A stretch of 64,000 nucleotides of DNA from Deinococcus grandis. GTDB lineage: Bacteria > Deinococcota > Deinococci > Deinococcales > Deinococcaceae. Positions 62,942 through 64,000 of the stretch are shown here, piece after piece. Under the pieces are notes generated by a model. It saw only the letters and a list, made by a program, of their open reading frames with translations. It did no database searches and was not told where the DNA came from. Location of the stretch: positions 1,683,501 to 1,747,500 of the forward strand of contig NZ_BCMS01000001.1 in the NCBI RefSeq assembly GCF_001485435.1, in the 5' to 3' direction. Positions within the stretch are counted from its first letter, which is position 1. Every line of letters starts with the position of its first letter. The position numbers and the translations under genes are program-made.

Positions 62942-63747
62942 ACGCGCCACCCTCCTTCCGGGAGAAACTGCACTCGTTCCTGGACCCCAGCGACGGCGCG
63001 GGCCCCGCCGAACGGGCCTTCAATGCGCTGCTCGTCACGCTCATCCTGCTGACCATCGCCGTGACCATCGCGGGCACGGTCCCCGAGGTGCAGCGCGAGT
63101 ACGGCCGGGCCATCCGCGTCTTCGATTACGTGTGCGCCTTCGTGTTCGGCCTGGAGTACCTGGGGCGGCTGTACGTCACGCCCCTGCGCCCCGGCGCGGA
63201 CGGCCGCGTCCGGTCGTACCTGCGCTACGCGACCTCGCCGCTCCCGCTGATCGACCTGCTGGTGCTCGTCTCGCTCATGGTGCCCGCCACGACCGCCCTG
63301 GCCAGCCTGCGCGGCCTGCGCCTCCTGAAACTCCTGAGCCTGCTCAAGCTGGGCCGCTACTCGGACTCGCTGCAACTCATCGGGCGGGTCATCCGCCAGC
63401 GCGCCGGCGAACTGCTCTCCACGGTGCTCATCGTTCTGGTGTTGGTGTTCATTGCCGCCAGCCTGCTGTACCAGGTGGAGTCCAGCGCGGGCACGAAGGG
63501 CTTCGGGAGCATCCCGCAGGCGCTGTGGTGGGCGGTCGTGACCCTGACCACGACCGGGTACGGGGACGTGTACCCCGCCACGCCGCTGGGCAAGGCGGCC
63601 GCCGGGCTGATCATGCTGTTCGGGGTGGGCATGGTGGCCCTCCCGGCGGGCATGATCGCCAGCGGGTTCGCCGAGGAACTCTCGCGCCTGCGCCAGCAGG
63701 AGACCGCCACGGCGTGCTGCCCGCACTGCGGGAAGGCACTGGAGTAA
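62938..63747 (+). CDS. Six-TM potassium channel with C-terminal zinc-knuckle
   Basis: 269 residues. A voltage-gated-like core: TM segments about 28-46, 62-80, 103-118, an S4-like helix LRGLRLLKLLSLLKLGRY (124-141), 160-180 and 224-248; selectivity filter TTTGYGD (204-210). The C-terminus ETATACCPHCGKALE holds CC..C, a possible zinc knuckle. ATG overlaps the ligase stop (ATGA), so the two are made together. It should pass K+ across the inner membrane. Confidence 0.9.
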   Translation: MNAPPSFREKLHSFLDPSDGAGPAERAFNALLVTLILLTIAVTIAGTVPEVQREYGRAIRVFDYVCAFVFGLEYLGRLYVTPLRPGADGRVRSYLRYATSPLPLIDLLVLVSLMVPATTALASLRGLRLLKLLSLLKLGRYSDSLQLIGRVIRQRAGELLSTVLIVLVLVFIAASLLYQVESSAGTKGFGSIPQALWWAVVTLTTTGYGDVYPATPLGKAAAGLIMLFGVGMVALPAGMIASGFAEELSRLRQQETATACCPHCGKALE

Positions 63748-63757
63748 CCGCATGACG

Positions 63758-63791
63758 AAGGGGGGCGACGGCACACGCGCGTCGCCCCCTT
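63758..63791. terminator. Bidirectional terminator
   Basis: AAGGGGGCGACG (63758-63769, extending to 63770) pairs perfectly with CGTCGCCCCCTT (63780-63791) between convergent stop codons. Confidence 0.75.
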
Positions 63792-63803
63792 CCATTCACT
63801 GTC

Positions 63804-64000
63804 TCAGCGGCGGCCCTTGACCAGCCACGCGTGTTCCCCGATTCCGGCGGCCTGGTTCGCGGCGCGGGCCATGACGAACAGCAGGTCGGACAGGCGGTTC
63901 AGGTACACCTGCACGTGGGCGTTGGCGTCCTCCTCGTGCAGCAGGCGGATCACCTCGCGTTCGGCGCGGCGGGCGACGGTGCGGGCCACATGCAGGCTCG
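63804..64000 (-). CDS. Cob(I)alamin adenosyltransferase, PduO type (partial, cut by window end)
   Basis: Only the last 65 codons are in the window. LHVARTVARRAEREV, AHVQVYLNRLSDLLFVMAR are the conserved C-terminal ATP- and cobalamin-site helices of PduO-type adenosyltransferases, which make adenosylcobalamin. The 5-prime end lies beyond 64000. Confidence 0.88.
   Translation of the reverse strand, partial: SLHVARTVARRAEREVIRLLHEEDANAHVQVYLNRLSDLLFVMARAANQAAGIGEHAWLVKGRR

Overview
The window is high-GC bacterial chromosome that reads as a Deinococcus species. This rests on gene content (class II UvrA, UvrD/PcrA helicase, class III aminotransferases, VanW and YceI secreted proteins) and on the many genes whose start codon lies only 5-8 bases after a TAnnnT-like -10 box with no Shine-Dalgarno site. 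That leaderless arrangement is known to be common in Deinococcus. About 60 protein genes are supported. I saw no rRNA, tRNA or CRISPR array.

Layout. 1-5.5 kb: secreted proteins, then gap-pgk-GNAT-tpiA (lower glycolysis). 5.7-11.3 kb: a two-pore-helix channel-like protein, a secreted protein, an acyl-CoA dehydrogenase and a YhdH-type reductase. 11.4-18 kb: CorC-type protein with a structured leader, cytidine deaminase, an MsmX-like ABC ATPase, an amino-acid ABC binding protein and permease, and an AI-2E family permease. 18-21 kb: uvrD and a divergent CDF metal exporter. 21.5-27.6 kb: a formate module (FdhF-like dehydrogenase, DUF1641 subunit, FdhD, OFA-type transporter and a 43-residue small transporter partner). 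27.6-36 kb: uvrA2, lipoprotein, hydrolase, second acyl-CoA dehydrogenase, pilT-panC-holin-like operon. 36-43 kb: aroE fused by overlap to two histidine kinases, OsmC, ROK kinase. 43-51.5 kb: pruA, DinB, aminotransferase, and ilvC-ilvN-ilvB with a leader peptide and attenuator. 51.5-56 kb: an IS630-family element, VanW protein, LysJ/ArgD-like aminotransferase. 56-64 kb: a tight five-gene minus operon facing a plus operon of MocR-type regulator, two small lipoproteins, a glutathionylspermidine-synthetase-like ATP-grasp ligase and a potassium channel; a cobalamin adenosyltransferase runs off the end.

Most notable: (1) the two-lipoprotein / ATP-grasp / channel operon, where both lipoproteins end in an RGGF...GG tail that could be the ligase substrate; (2) three copies of a 139-160 bp inverted-repeat element, each placed exactly so that its first bases form the stop codon of the preceding gene (pruA, ilvC, lysJ-like), with covarying internal hairpins; (3) a second hairpin repeat family after gap, ilvN and vanW; (4) a branched-chain-rich, apparently leaderless leader peptide plus intrinsic terminator ahead of ilvB; (5) the small OFA transporter subunit, which is too short for most gene callers.
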